From Ohtaekwangia koreensis (GTDB lineage: Bacteria; Bacteroidota; Bacteroidia; Cytophagales; Cyclobacteriaceae): 64,000 nucleotides of DNA. Location of the stretch: contig NZ_FUZU01000001.1 in assembly GCF_900167975.1 (NCBI RefSeq), forward strand, positions 530,580-594,579, read 5' to 3'. The first letter of the stretch is position 1, and the number at the start of each line of letters is the position of its first letter. Position numbers and translations under genes: made by a program. Below are positions 36,087-44,012 of the stretch, in pieces. The notes under the pieces were generated by a model. It was given only the letters and a program-made list of their open reading frames with translations, was not told the origin of the DNA and did not search any database.

Positions 36087-36773
36087 TTAACGACAGATCG
36101 TGATCTCGGTTGCGTGTTGCGCGGGTTGCACTGTGTGTCCTTCGTGAACAAAGAGAACCCGTGCGATCAACAAACATCCGGAGAGAAAAAGCATCGCTGT
36201 TGTTACTTTTCTAAAGCTTAGATTGAAACGCTTTACGAAATATTGGAACAAGGCTGTAAGGCCAAGCATCGCAGGTAATGTACCCACACCAAAGAGCAGC
36301 ATAAAGTAAACACTTGTTATAGGGCTTCCCAATGTTAAGCAATACGTGAGGGCAAGAAAAGTTAATCCACAGGGGAGGAGACCATTTAGTGTTCCGAGTA
36401 TAAAAATGGAGAAGTGATTTTTGTATTGTAGAAATCTCGCGAAGATAGTTTTTAAGATAGTCGTTAAGTTTTGAATGATTTTTGTGAGGACCGGTATATG
36501 TATATTGGTCACGCCCATCACTGAAAAAAGAAGCAGGCATACTCCCAGTACTATAGAAAGTGGATTCTGGAATTCAGTTAACGGTAATGCCCAGCCAGCG
36601 CTTCCTATGAGCAATCCCAAGATGCTATAGGTTAATATTCTTCCGAGGTTATATACCAGACGGTTCAGCGTTGCAGCAGGATTTAGATTACTAACAGCCA
36701 TGGCCAATGGACTACACATCCCTACACAGTGCAGGCTTCCGGCAAACCCCATGACCAAAGCAGTTATGAACAT
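36087..36773 (-). CDS. Sulfite exporter TauE/SafE-like membrane protein of the cbb3 cluster
   Basis: A 228-residue, six- to seven-helix membrane protein starting MFITALVMGFAGSLHCVGMC, the HCxGMC motif of the subgroup found with ccoGHIS genes. Internal NGLLPCGLTFLALTYCL is the second conserved Pro-Cys motif. Members near cbb3 oxidases are linked to copper delivery or oxidase assembly. It starts 1 bp after the FixH-like stop and is the last gene of the run. Confidence 0.9.
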   Translation of the reverse strand: MFITALVMGFAGSLHCVGMCSPLAMAVSNLNPAATLNRLVYNLGRILTYSILGLLIGSAGWALPLTEFQNPLSIVLGVCLLLFSVMGVTNIHIPVLTKIIQNLTTILKTIFARFLQYKNHFSIFILGTLNGLLPCGLTFLALTYCLTLGSPITSVYFMLLFGVGTLPAMLGLTALFQYFVKRFNLSFRKVTTAMLFLSGCLLIARVLFVHEGHTVQPAQHATEITICR

Positions 36774-36774
36774 G

Positions 36775-37203
36775 TCAGATATAGATTACTTCTTCCTGGT
36801 AAAATTCTTTGCCGTTCATTTCCCACGATAGCTTGGCGCGATACATTCCCTTTTGTAGCGCATCGAGATTGAATGACTGTACCTGCGGGTGGGAAGATGA
36901 TACTTTAAAATCGCGATCCATTTTTGCATTCGATGGACAGAATAATTTCAACTTGCCATTTTCCATTTTGTCGAACTGATTGAATTCAATGTGCAACGTA
37001 TGGTTTACTACTTTAATGACTGGCCTCTCCTGTAGTTGTGCTGTGTTGTTGAGCCGTTGGATTTGATCCTGGTAATCGAGTTCTTCAGCGTAGTAATCTT
37101 TCGATACAAGACTGATGTCCTGGCGGACACACACGGTAACCAGCGTTGCTATAAATGCCGCAAACAATACGAAAGCCACTACAATCCATTTCCCGAAGTT
37201 CAT
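36775..37203 (-). CDS. FixH/CcoH-like cbb3 oxidase assembly protein
   Basis: A 142-residue protein with one N-terminal membrane anchor (WIVVAFVLFAAFIATLVTV) and a periplasmic beta domain (SKDYYAEELDYQDQIQRLN, the family's conserved YYxxxLxYQ region). FixH helps assemble or stabilise cbb3 oxidase together with FixI. Its place between CcoG and the SafE-like gene is the usual Bacteroidota order. Confidence 0.9.
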   Translation of the reverse strand: MNFGKWIVVAFVLFAAFIATLVTVCVRQDISLVSKDYYAEELDYQDQIQRLNNTAQLQERPVIKVVNHTLHIEFNQFDKMENGKLKLFCPSNAKMDRDFKVSSSHPQVQSFNLDALQKGMYRAKLSWEMNGKEFYQEEVIYI

Positions 37204-37207
37204 AATA

Positions 37208-38695
37208 TTAATTTCTTTTAGCGTCTGATGCTTTACTGACGGGCCCTATAAATTTAGCCTTCACCGTTTCTATTTTTTTTCCATCGTGATAAATACCCAG
37301 TCTTATAACCGTGCGAGCATTGGTTACATTCTTTTCGGGGATCCGCACAAAGTATATACTTTTAACAAAACCTTCTGCCGGAATGATGATCGCTTTACCA
37401 TCCACTTTGTGGATTTGTGCTGTAGCAGGAGATTCAATTTTAATTTCGAGCGACATTTCATTGAATGTTTTATTCACAAACTCGACATTGTACAGGTTCG
37501 TGATATAACCCGGTTCACGTTGGTATAGTGTGCCGGGAACTTTCAGTACGGTGGTCTCTACATTCGAGCGTGTGATCAGGGCGAAGCTCAGAATGGTCAT
37601 CAAAGCCATCAGTACACCGGAGTAGCCGATAACTCTTGCGGTGATGATTTTGGATATACCATCTTTAATGGAATTATAAGAAGCATAGCGGATAAGCCCT
37701 TTCGGTTTTCCTATTTTAATCATAACATCATCGCATGCATCTATACAGGCTGTACAGTTGACACATTCCAGTTGTGTACCGTTGCGTATATCTATACCGG
37801 TAGGACACACATGAACACAAAGTTTACAATCGATGCAATCACCCGTGTTTGCTTTTGCTTCCGTATTCTTTTTTATGCGACTGCGTGGTTCGCCTCGCAA
37901 CCAGTCGTAGGCAACAACGATGGATTCCTTTGTCAGGAGAACTCCCTGTAATCTGCCGTAAGGACAAACTGCAATGCACGCCTGCTCGCGAAACTTTGCA
38001 TATATACCATAGAAAACCCCGGTGAAGGCAATTAACCCTATAAACCCTGCTATATTTTCGGAAGGGGCGTGACTTACAATGCTAATTGTATTATCAGCCC
38101 CGATCAGGTAAGCCATAAGGGTATGTGCTATCAATAACGATATAGCAAGAAATATACTATGCTTTGCGGTCTTTTTGAAGATTTTGCCCGCGCTCCAGGG
38201 TTCCTTCGCTAACCTTCGCTGCGCAGTGGCATCGCCTTCAATGAAGTATTCAATTTTTCGGAAAACCATTTCCATGAATAACGTTTGGGGACACATCCAT
38301 CCGCACCACACACGACCGAATACAACGGTGAACAGAATGATAAAGACAAAGAAAGTTATGAGTACAATGGCCAGTAAGAAGAAATCCTGCGGCCAGAATG
38401 CTTGTCCAAGAATAACAAATTTCCGCTCGAAGACATTCATCAGGAGAAAAGGCTGTCCATTGATTTTTAAAAATGGTCCGCCAAACAAAATTGACAAGAG
38501 CACAACGGTAACGGCTATACGCCAGTTGTGATATGACCCGGAAGGCTTCTTAGGATATATCCATATTCTTTTTCCCTTATCATCCACCGTTGCAATGCTG
38601 TCCCGGAATTCTTCTTCCGTTTCGGAAGGAAGCGATGCGGCAGCGCTGTTAGCTAACCGCTCTTCCCGGATATTCATTCTAATCTCGCCTTCCAT
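37208..38695 (-). CDS. ccoG: Cytochrome c oxidase accessory protein CcoG (FixG)
   Basis: A 495-residue polyferredoxin with about five membrane helices, including WCGWMCPQTLFMEMVFRKIE, which carries the C-G-W-x-C-P motif. Two [4Fe-4S] motifs occur in the middle (CIDCKLCVHVCPTGID, CVNCTACIDACD), and an immunoglobulin-like periplasmic domain forms the C-terminus. CcoG reduces Cu(II) to Cu(I) for loading the oxidase (known for the family). It starts 70 bp before the next upstream gene's stop region and leads directly into FixH. Confidence 0.95.
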   Translation of the reverse strand: MEGEIRMNIREERLANSAAASLPSETEEEFRDSIATVDDKGKRIWIYPKKPSGSYHNWRIAVTVVLLSILFGGPFLKINGQPFLLMNVFERKFVILGQAFWPQDFFLLAIVLITFFVFIILFTVVFGRVWCGWMCPQTLFMEMVFRKIEYFIEGDATAQRRLAKEPWSAGKIFKKTAKHSIFLAISLLIAHTLMAYLIGADNTISIVSHAPSENIAGFIGLIAFTGVFYGIYAKFREQACIAVCPYGRLQGVLLTKESIVVAYDWLRGEPRSRIKKNTEAKANTGDCIDCKLCVHVCPTGIDIRNGTQLECVNCTACIDACDDVMIKIGKPKGLIRYASYNSIKDGISKIITARVIGYSGVLMALMTILSFALITRSNVETTVLKVPGTLYQREPGYITNLYNVEFVNKTFNEMSLEIKIESPATAQIHKVDGKAIIIPAEGFVKSIYFVRIPEKNVTNARTVIRLGIYHDGKKIETVKAKFIGPVSKASDAKRN

Positions 38696-38764
38696 TGTCT
38701 TCCATTATACTTTCCTATATATGTATTGTCGGCTTTTAACTTTCGCTTTCAGCGTTACGTTATT

Positions 38765-39718
38765 TCATAACGAAGCCTGAGCTTTTACGCTGTCTGCTAC
38801 AATAGTAGTTGTACTGTCCAATTCTACAGTTGCCGGTTTGAAAAGATCTCCCTGCGGACCTTTCCCATTTGCAGGGTTAGTGCCTTGCAGGCTCATTACG
38901 AAGAAGGTGACGTTGCGTACATCCTGTGGACTCATGGATTTACCCCACGCTGGCATTCCTTTTTCAACCACTCCGTTTCTAATGGTATGAAAGACTTGTT
39001 TCACATCGCCACCATGCAGCCAGTATAGATCGGTGAGGTTTGGTCCTATAGTATTTCCACCGCCATCATTCCTGTGACAAGCGCCACAGTTGTTGCCATT
39101 GAAAACCGCTTTCCCTTTTTCGATAAGCGCCTGGTCATTGCTGAAGACTAATGTACTTTCATCTATTTCTTCCTGTGGTTGAGATGCTTTCAATTTCCGG
39201 GCTTGCTCCTCAGCAAGCGCGAGTTCTTGTTGATACTCTTTCTCTTGAAGCGGAAGCGTATCCGAAAAGTGGAACACCACAATATATACAATGGCGTATG
39301 CAATCGTGCCATAGAAAAGCCATTTCCACCACGGTGGTAAATGATTGTCCAATTCTTTTATGCCATCATAGTTGTGGTCGAGTTCTATGTCTTTTTCTTC
39401 TTCTACCGGTACGGACGCGTTTAGCTGTTGCACCAGCTTGCTCCACAGGGTTGGCTTCGGTATATAGGGAACTCCAAGTCTTAAAGCCCTTGCTTTATCC
39501 GCCTCAACGACAAGCATGTTGATAACCTGTACCAGGTATAGCGCCACGATGCCCACCAAAGTGATTACCACCAGGATGAAGAAAACAAGCAGATATACTG
39601 GAAGCATAGGATGATTTACAGGATCATCCCAAAAAGTTGCTTGCGCTTGCGCTGTGTCCTGCGCGAAAGCACCCAAGGTATAGATCATGGATAGAATTAA
39701 TAATGCAGCTCTTCTCAT
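38765..39718 (-). CDS. ccoP: cbb3 oxidase diheme-type subunit III homologue with a single heme c (CcoP)
   Basis: A 317-residue membrane cytochrome: signal peptide (about 1-19), two membrane helices (LLVFFILVVITLVGIVALYL and WWKWLFYGTIAYAIVYIVVF) with the CcoP N-terminal signature DHNYDGIKELDNHLPPWW, then one cytochrome c domain with CGACH and the axial Met in KGMPAWGKSMSP. Proteobacterial CcoP has two CxxCH; only one is present here, as is usual in Bacteroidota. It passes electrons to CcoNO. It lies 4 bp after ccoQ. Confidence 0.94.
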   Translation of the reverse strand: MRRAALLILSMIYTLGAFAQDTAQAQATFWDDPVNHPMLPVYLLVFFILVVITLVGIVALYLVQVINMLVVEADKARALRLGVPYIPKPTLWSKLVQQLNASVPVEEEKDIELDHNYDGIKELDNHLPPWWKWLFYGTIAYAIVYIVVFHFSDTLPLQEKEYQQELALAEEQARKLKASQPQEEIDESTLVFSNDQALIEKGKAVFNGNNCGACHRNDGGGNTIGPNLTDLYWLHGGDVKQVFHTIRNGVVEKGMPAWGKSMSPQDVRNVTFFVMSLQGTNPANGKGPQGDLFKPATVELDSTTTIVADSVKAQASL

Positions 39719-39722
39719 GGTC

Positions 39723-39917
39723 TTACAGTTTAATATTTAAATTTTCTTCTTTCAGGGAGGAATCATCCATGGGCATAGACTTCATCTTATCAATAAATTT
39801 CTTATCAGTAGTAAATACCCAGAGCAGCAGGCAGAGAAAGAATACGAAGAATATAACGAAAGAGATTATCGGCCAGATCGCGATGTTCTCTATACTTTGA
39901 AGAACGTTTTTATACAT
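39723..39917 (-). CDS. ccoQ: cbb3 oxidase small subunit CcoQ/FixQ
   Basis: A 64-residue protein with one membrane helix (WPIISFVIFFVFFLCLLLWV) followed by a charged tail beginning TTDKKFIDKM, the CcoQ pattern. It lies between CcoNO and CcoP, the normal position, and stabilises the complex. Confidence 0.9.
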   Translation of the reverse strand: MYKNVLQSIENIAIWPIISFVIFFVFFLCLLLWVFTTDKKFIDKMKSMPMDDSSLKEENLNIKL

Positions 39918-40009
39918 GGCATTAAGGTTTATTATTTTGTTGGATACATACTTTCGTGGAATGATGTAGCATCTAGGTGATACTACGTCTTCACTAATAG
40001 GTATACATC

Positions 40010-42145
40010 TTACTGATTTTCAGTCTGTGCAGTTTTCTCTGCTTTAATATCTTTTCCGAGTCGCTGCAAGTATGCGATAAGGGCAATGATCTCAGCATCG
40101 TCTGCCACTTCTATACCGTCAGCTTTTAATGTGGCGGTTATTTCTCCAGCCTGCTTCTCAAGATCGGTGTTCGCTTCTTGCTCATATCCTTCTTCATAGG
40201 GAACTCCGATTTTTCTGAGCGCATTTATTTTGCCACGTGTTTCACCTTTGTCAATCGTCTGCTCAAACAGCCACGGGTATGCTGGCATGATCGAACCCGT
40301 TGATACAGCATCAGGAGCAAGCATGTGATTGTAGTGCCAGCTGTTGGAATATTTACCGCTAATGCGGTGAAGATCCGGACCAGTACGTTTTGATCCCCAG
40401 AGGAATGGATGGTCGTATACGAATTCACCAGCCTTGGAGTATTCGCCATAGCGTTCTGTCTCCGAACGGAAAGGACGAACCATTTGTGTGTGGCAGTTTA
40501 CACATCCTTCACGGATATATATATCACGGCCGTGTAACTCCAACGGACTATAGGGTTTCACGCTGCTGATGGTAGGTATATTTGATTTGATCAGGAACGT
40601 TGGTACCATTTCGATAACACCACCGAGTAGAATTGCTATTACTGTAAGTATTGTAAATAGAACGGGTTTGTGTTCCAATACGCGATGATGCCAACCTCCA
40701 GTTTTTTGAATATATACCTTTGCAAGCGGTGCAGCTTCTGCTTCTTCATTCGCGATGAAGCTTCCGGCATATGCAGTTTTGATCAGGTTATACGTCATGA
40801 TGATCGCGCCAATCAGGTATAGGCCACCGCCTACAGCACGCAGGGCATGCAACGGTAAGATCTGGACTGTTGTCTCCAGGAAGTTTTTATATACCAGGAA
40901 TCCTTCCGCATTGAATTCTTTCCACATTAAGCTTTGAACAACACCGGATACATACATGGGCAACGCATAGAATATAATGCCCAACGTTCCAAGCCAGAAG
41001 TGAAGGTTGGCAAGCTTGGCGGAATATAGCTTTGTGTTCCACATGCGTGGTGTGATCCAGTATAGGATAGCAAACGTCATGAAACCGTTCCATCCAAGGC
41101 CGCCCACGTGAACGTGCGCTACAATCCAATCTGTGAAGTGGGCTATAGCATTTACATTCTTGAGAGAAAGCAGCGGGCCTTCCAATGTAGCCATACCGTA
41201 TGCAGTAACGGCTACAACCATGAATTTCAACACAGCATCTTCACGAACGCGGTCCCAAGCACCACGAAGCGTCATCAAACCATTTAGCATACCACCCCAG
41301 GATGGAGCGATCAGCATGATCGAGAAAACAGTACCCAGCGACTGTGCCCAATCCGGAAGCGATGTATATAGTAAATGGTGTGGCCCTGCCCATATATAGA
41401 TAAAGATCAACGACCAAAAGTGAATGATCGACAAGCGATAGGAATATACCGGGCGGTTAGCAGCCTTTGGTAGAAAGTAGTACATCAAACCCAGAAATGG
41501 TGTTGTCAAAAAGAATGCAACTGCATTATGACCATACCACCATTGTACAAGGGCATCCTGCACTCCGGCATACCAGGAATAGCTTTTGAAAAATGTTACC
41601 GGCATTTCGAATGAGTTGACAACGTGCAGTACGGCTACCGTTACGAATGTGGCGATGTAAAACCAGATGGCTACATACATGTGTCGCTCTCTTCGCTTGA
41701 TAATGGTACCGATCATATTCCAGCCGAATACAACCCAGATAATGGTGATGGCTATATCAATTGGCCATTCAAGCTCTGCATATTCTTTGGAAGTAGTAAA
41801 CCCTAACGGTAATGTAATCGCAGCAGCAAGAATGATAAGTTGCCAGCCCCAGAAATGAATCCAGCTAAGCTTGTCACTGAACATCCGCGACTTGAGCAGA
41901 CGTTGTAGTGAATAATATATACCTGCAAACATCGCGTTGCCTACGAAGGCAAATATGATGGCGTTGGTATGCAGCGGACGAATTCGTCCGAAGGTAGTAT
42001 ACTGCGTATCAAAATTAAAAATTGGATATACCAACTGAATGGCCGCAGTAAGACCAACCAGCATCCCTACTAATCCGAACACGACCGTAGCGATCATGAA
42101 GGCTTTTACGATCTTGTTATCGTAACTGAATTTTTCTACTTCCAT
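40010..42145 (-). CDS. ccoNO: Fused cbb3 oxidase subunits I and II (CcoNO)
   Basis: A 711-residue fusion of the catalytic heme-copper subunit and the monoheme cytochrome subunit. The CcoN part (about 1-475) has twelve membrane helices and the metal-ligand regions WWYGHNAVAFFLTTP, WAGPHHLLYTSLPDWAQ and DWIVAHVHVGGLGWNG. The CcoO part (about 510-711) has GCVNCHTQMVRPFRSE and a likely axial Met near GSIMPAYPWLF. Fusion of the two is typical of Bacteroidota. The complex reduces O2 with high affinity and pumps protons. An Fnr-like operator lies about 95 bp upstream of the start. Confidence 0.96.
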   Translation of the reverse strand: MEVEKFSYDNKIVKAFMIATVVFGLVGMLVGLTAAIQLVYPIFNFDTQYTTFGRIRPLHTNAIIFAFVGNAMFAGIYYSLQRLLKSRMFSDKLSWIHFWGWQLIILAAAITLPLGFTTSKEYAELEWPIDIAITIIWVVFGWNMIGTIIKRRERHMYVAIWFYIATFVTVAVLHVVNSFEMPVTFFKSYSWYAGVQDALVQWWYGHNAVAFFLTTPFLGLMYYFLPKAANRPVYSYRLSIIHFWSLIFIYIWAGPHHLLYTSLPDWAQSLGTVFSIMLIAPSWGGMLNGLMTLRGAWDRVREDAVLKFMVVAVTAYGMATLEGPLLSLKNVNAIAHFTDWIVAHVHVGGLGWNGFMTFAILYWITPRMWNTKLYSAKLANLHFWLGTLGIIFYALPMYVSGVVQSLMWKEFNAEGFLVYKNFLETTVQILPLHALRAVGGGLYLIGAIIMTYNLIKTAYAGSFIANEEAEAAPLAKVYIQKTGGWHHRVLEHKPVLFTILTVIAILLGGVIEMVPTFLIKSNIPTISSVKPYSPLELHGRDIYIREGCVNCHTQMVRPFRSETERYGEYSKAGEFVYDHPFLWGSKRTGPDLHRISGKYSNSWHYNHMLAPDAVSTGSIMPAYPWLFEQTIDKGETRGKINALRKIGVPYEEGYEQEANTDLEKQAGEITATLKADGIEVADDAEIIALIAYLQRLGKDIKAEKTAQTENQ

Positions 42146-42232
42146 ACGTTGCTCAGAGTTTTATCACAAATATTCTGGCAATAAAAGTAGAGGGAGAAGA
42201 TCATCGTGCTGATGACGGTTGTTATTGCATAA

Positions 42233-42248
42233 CCTGATTTTTGTCAGG
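42233..42248 (-). promoter_or_regulatory. Crp/Fnr-like operator upstream of ccoNO
   Basis: CCTGATTTTTGTCAGG: inverted half-sites CCTGA/TCAGG with a 6-base spacer, the geometry of Crp and Fnr sites. Centre about 95 bp before the ccoNO start. Shares 14 identical bases with the hemN operator. Confidence 0.65.
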
Positions 42249-42320
42249 ATGGATTCGTTGTAAATAAGAGCAAACAACGTAATGGCTACGCAAACTTTTT
42301 TACCAGGTGAAAAAAGGGAA

Positions 42321-42345
42321 AAGGTCTTCACATGGTGAAGACCTT
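42321..42345 (-). terminator. Intrinsic terminator after hemN
   Basis: Perfect 11-bp stem AAGGTCTTCAC / GTGAAGACCTT with a 3-nt centre. On the minus strand it is followed by TTCCCTTTTTTC. It lies 42 bp beyond the hemN stop and separates hemN from the ccoNO unit. Confidence 0.75.
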
Positions 42346-42386
42346 CTTTGTGATTTATCTTTTAGAGATGAGTTGTAATTGTTATC

Positions 42387-43760
42387 CTATATAGCTTTGC
42401 TAAAAATCTCGCGGTCACTTTGGGTTTCGTGCATATAGGAATCGAACACTCTGCAGATATTCCGGATGAATGGTTCGCCAGCGGTTGTTACTTTCAGACC
42501 TCCCGCTTCGTATAAATATAGTATACCTTCTTTCTCCATTTCCATAAGTGCATCCAGCATGCGGGCATTGATCACTTGCATAAGAAGTTCCGGACTAAGC
42601 TCGCCCTGGCAACTGATTTGAAGGATGCATTGCTTTAGCAGTAGATCTTCGTCTGAATGAATATGTCCTTTGAGAATCGCGGAGCCGCTATGATGAATCG
42701 CACCGAGATACTCTTCAGCTTTTTTCTCGTTTTGTGCGTAAGCGTATTTTGCATCACTGATCGCGGAAGCACCCAGACCAATCAACAAGTCGGTGTTGGT
42801 TACAGTATATCCCATAAAGTTACGATGCAGTTTTCCAGCTACATGTGCTTTAAATAAAGCATCATGACGGAGTGCAAAATGATCCATACCTATATCTGCA
42901 TAATTCGCTTTTCGAAGTAAGTGTCTCCCGATTTCATAGAGATGTCGTTTGAGTGAACTCGAAGGCAAGTCTGCGGTTTCATAACCACGCTGTCCTGGTT
43001 TGAGCCATGGTACATGCGCATAGCTATAGAATGAAACGCGATCGGGTTTCAGCGTGAGTACTTTTTCAATTGTATCGGAAACTGTAAACGGTGTTTGAAA
43101 GGGGAGGCCATAGATCAAATCAAAGCTAACGGATTCATATCCTATTTCTCTTGCCTGCATCGTTACTTGCTGCAAATTTTCAAAAGGCTGAATCCGATGT
43201 ATAGTTTGCTGTACTTTTTCATCGAGGTCTTGTACGCCAAAGCTTACACGCGTAGCCCCCAGATCAAACAACGTCTGAAGATGCTCCCGTGTAGTGTTGT
43301 TGGGATGACCTTCAAAACTTAATTCGAAATCATGATGCAGCTCCACCTCTTCCAGTATATAGGTAATGAGCCAGCGTAAATTTTGTGGGCTAAAAAAAGT
43401 AGGTGTACCACCCCCTAAATGTAATTCACGTACGAGGGGACGCTTCCCGAAAATATTTCTATAAAAACTCCATTCCTTTAATAAGGCCTGTATATAGGGA
43501 ACTTCGATGTTGTGATTTTTTGTGATTCGTGTAGAACACGCACAATACGTGCATAAGCTTTCGCAGAACGGCAAATGTATATATATACTTATTCCGTTGG
43601 TGTCATTCGTTTCTTCGAACGTTTTCCTAACCGCTCTGATCCATTTCTCGTTCGTAAAACTGTCAATATTCCAATATGGAACGGTAGGATAGCTGGTATA
43701 GCGCGGCGTAGGAACGTCATACTTTCTTAGTAGTGCTGCTTGTGATGGTTGCGAAGTCAT
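42387..43760 (-). CDS. hemN: Oxygen-independent coproporphyrinogen III oxidase
   Basis: A 457-residue radical-SAM enzyme that converts coproporphyrinogen III to protoporphyrinogen IX without oxygen, for heme synthesis. The cluster motif CESLCTYCACS (CxxxCxxC) is present, preceded by PRYTSYPTVPYWN and followed by LHLGGGTPTFFSPQNLRWL; the C-terminal HemN domain continues to the end (GYTVTNTDLLIGLGASAISD). Length is normal. Its own Fnr-like operator, 56 bp upstream, suits induction at low oxygen, when HemN is needed to supply heme to the oxidase. Confidence 0.95.
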   Translation of the reverse strand: MTSQPSQAALLRKYDVPTPRYTSYPTVPYWNIDSFTNEKWIRAVRKTFEETNDTNGISIYIHLPFCESLCTYCACSTRITKNHNIEVPYIQALLKEWSFYRNIFGKRPLVRELHLGGGTPTFFSPQNLRWLITYILEEVELHHDFELSFEGHPNNTTREHLQTLFDLGATRVSFGVQDLDEKVQQTIHRIQPFENLQQVTMQAREIGYESVSFDLIYGLPFQTPFTVSDTIEKVLTLKPDRVSFYSYAHVPWLKPGQRGYETADLPSSSLKRHLYEIGRHLLRKANYADIGMDHFALRHDALFKAHVAGKLHRNFMGYTVTNTDLLIGLGASAISDAKYAYAQNEKKAEEYLGAIHHSGSAILKGHIHSDEDLLLKQCILQISCQGELSPELLMQVINARMLDALMEMEKEGILYLYEAGGLKVTTAGEPFIRNICRVFDSYMHETQSDREIFSKAI

Positions 43761-43804
43761 GTTTCAAAGTACCAGAAACCGGAAAGCATCTGGTATGATC
43801 GCCA

Positions 43805-44008
43805 TCAAACCGAAACCTGATTTTTGTCAGACTTTTTTGATTCTGATTTTTTAGTCTCGGCTGATCCCGGCTTGTCATCGAACAGCATTCTCACGGAAGG
43901 GGTATACGTGTCATCATATTGGCCGCTTTTCATATTCCAATAAAAAACACCAAGAAATAATATCGCGATGGTAACGCTGATGGTAATTAAAAGTGTGATG
44001 ATGCCCAT
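43805..44008 (-). CDS. ccoS: cbb3 oxidase assembly protein CcoS
   Basis: A 67-residue protein with one N-terminal membrane helix (IITLLITISVTIAILFLGVF) followed by WNMKSGQYDD, the CcoS signature. Needed for cofactor insertion into cbb3 oxidase. It starts 4 bp after the copper-ATPase stop. The 3' end of the gene contains the operator for hemN, so its last codons (SDKNQVSV) are constrained by that site. Confidence 0.92.
   Translation of the reverse strand: MGIITLLITISVTIAILFLGVFYWNMKSGQYDDTYTPSVRMLFDDKPGSAETKKSESKKSDKNQVSV
43816..43831 (-). promoter_or_regulatory. Crp/Fnr-like operator upstream of hemN, inside ccoS
   Basis: CCTGATTTTTGTCAGA. Same TGA-N6-TCA core as the sites at 42233 and 47402, here overlapping the last codons of ccoS. 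Centre 63 bp before the hemN start. Confidence 0.65.
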
Positions 44009-44012
44009 AGCT

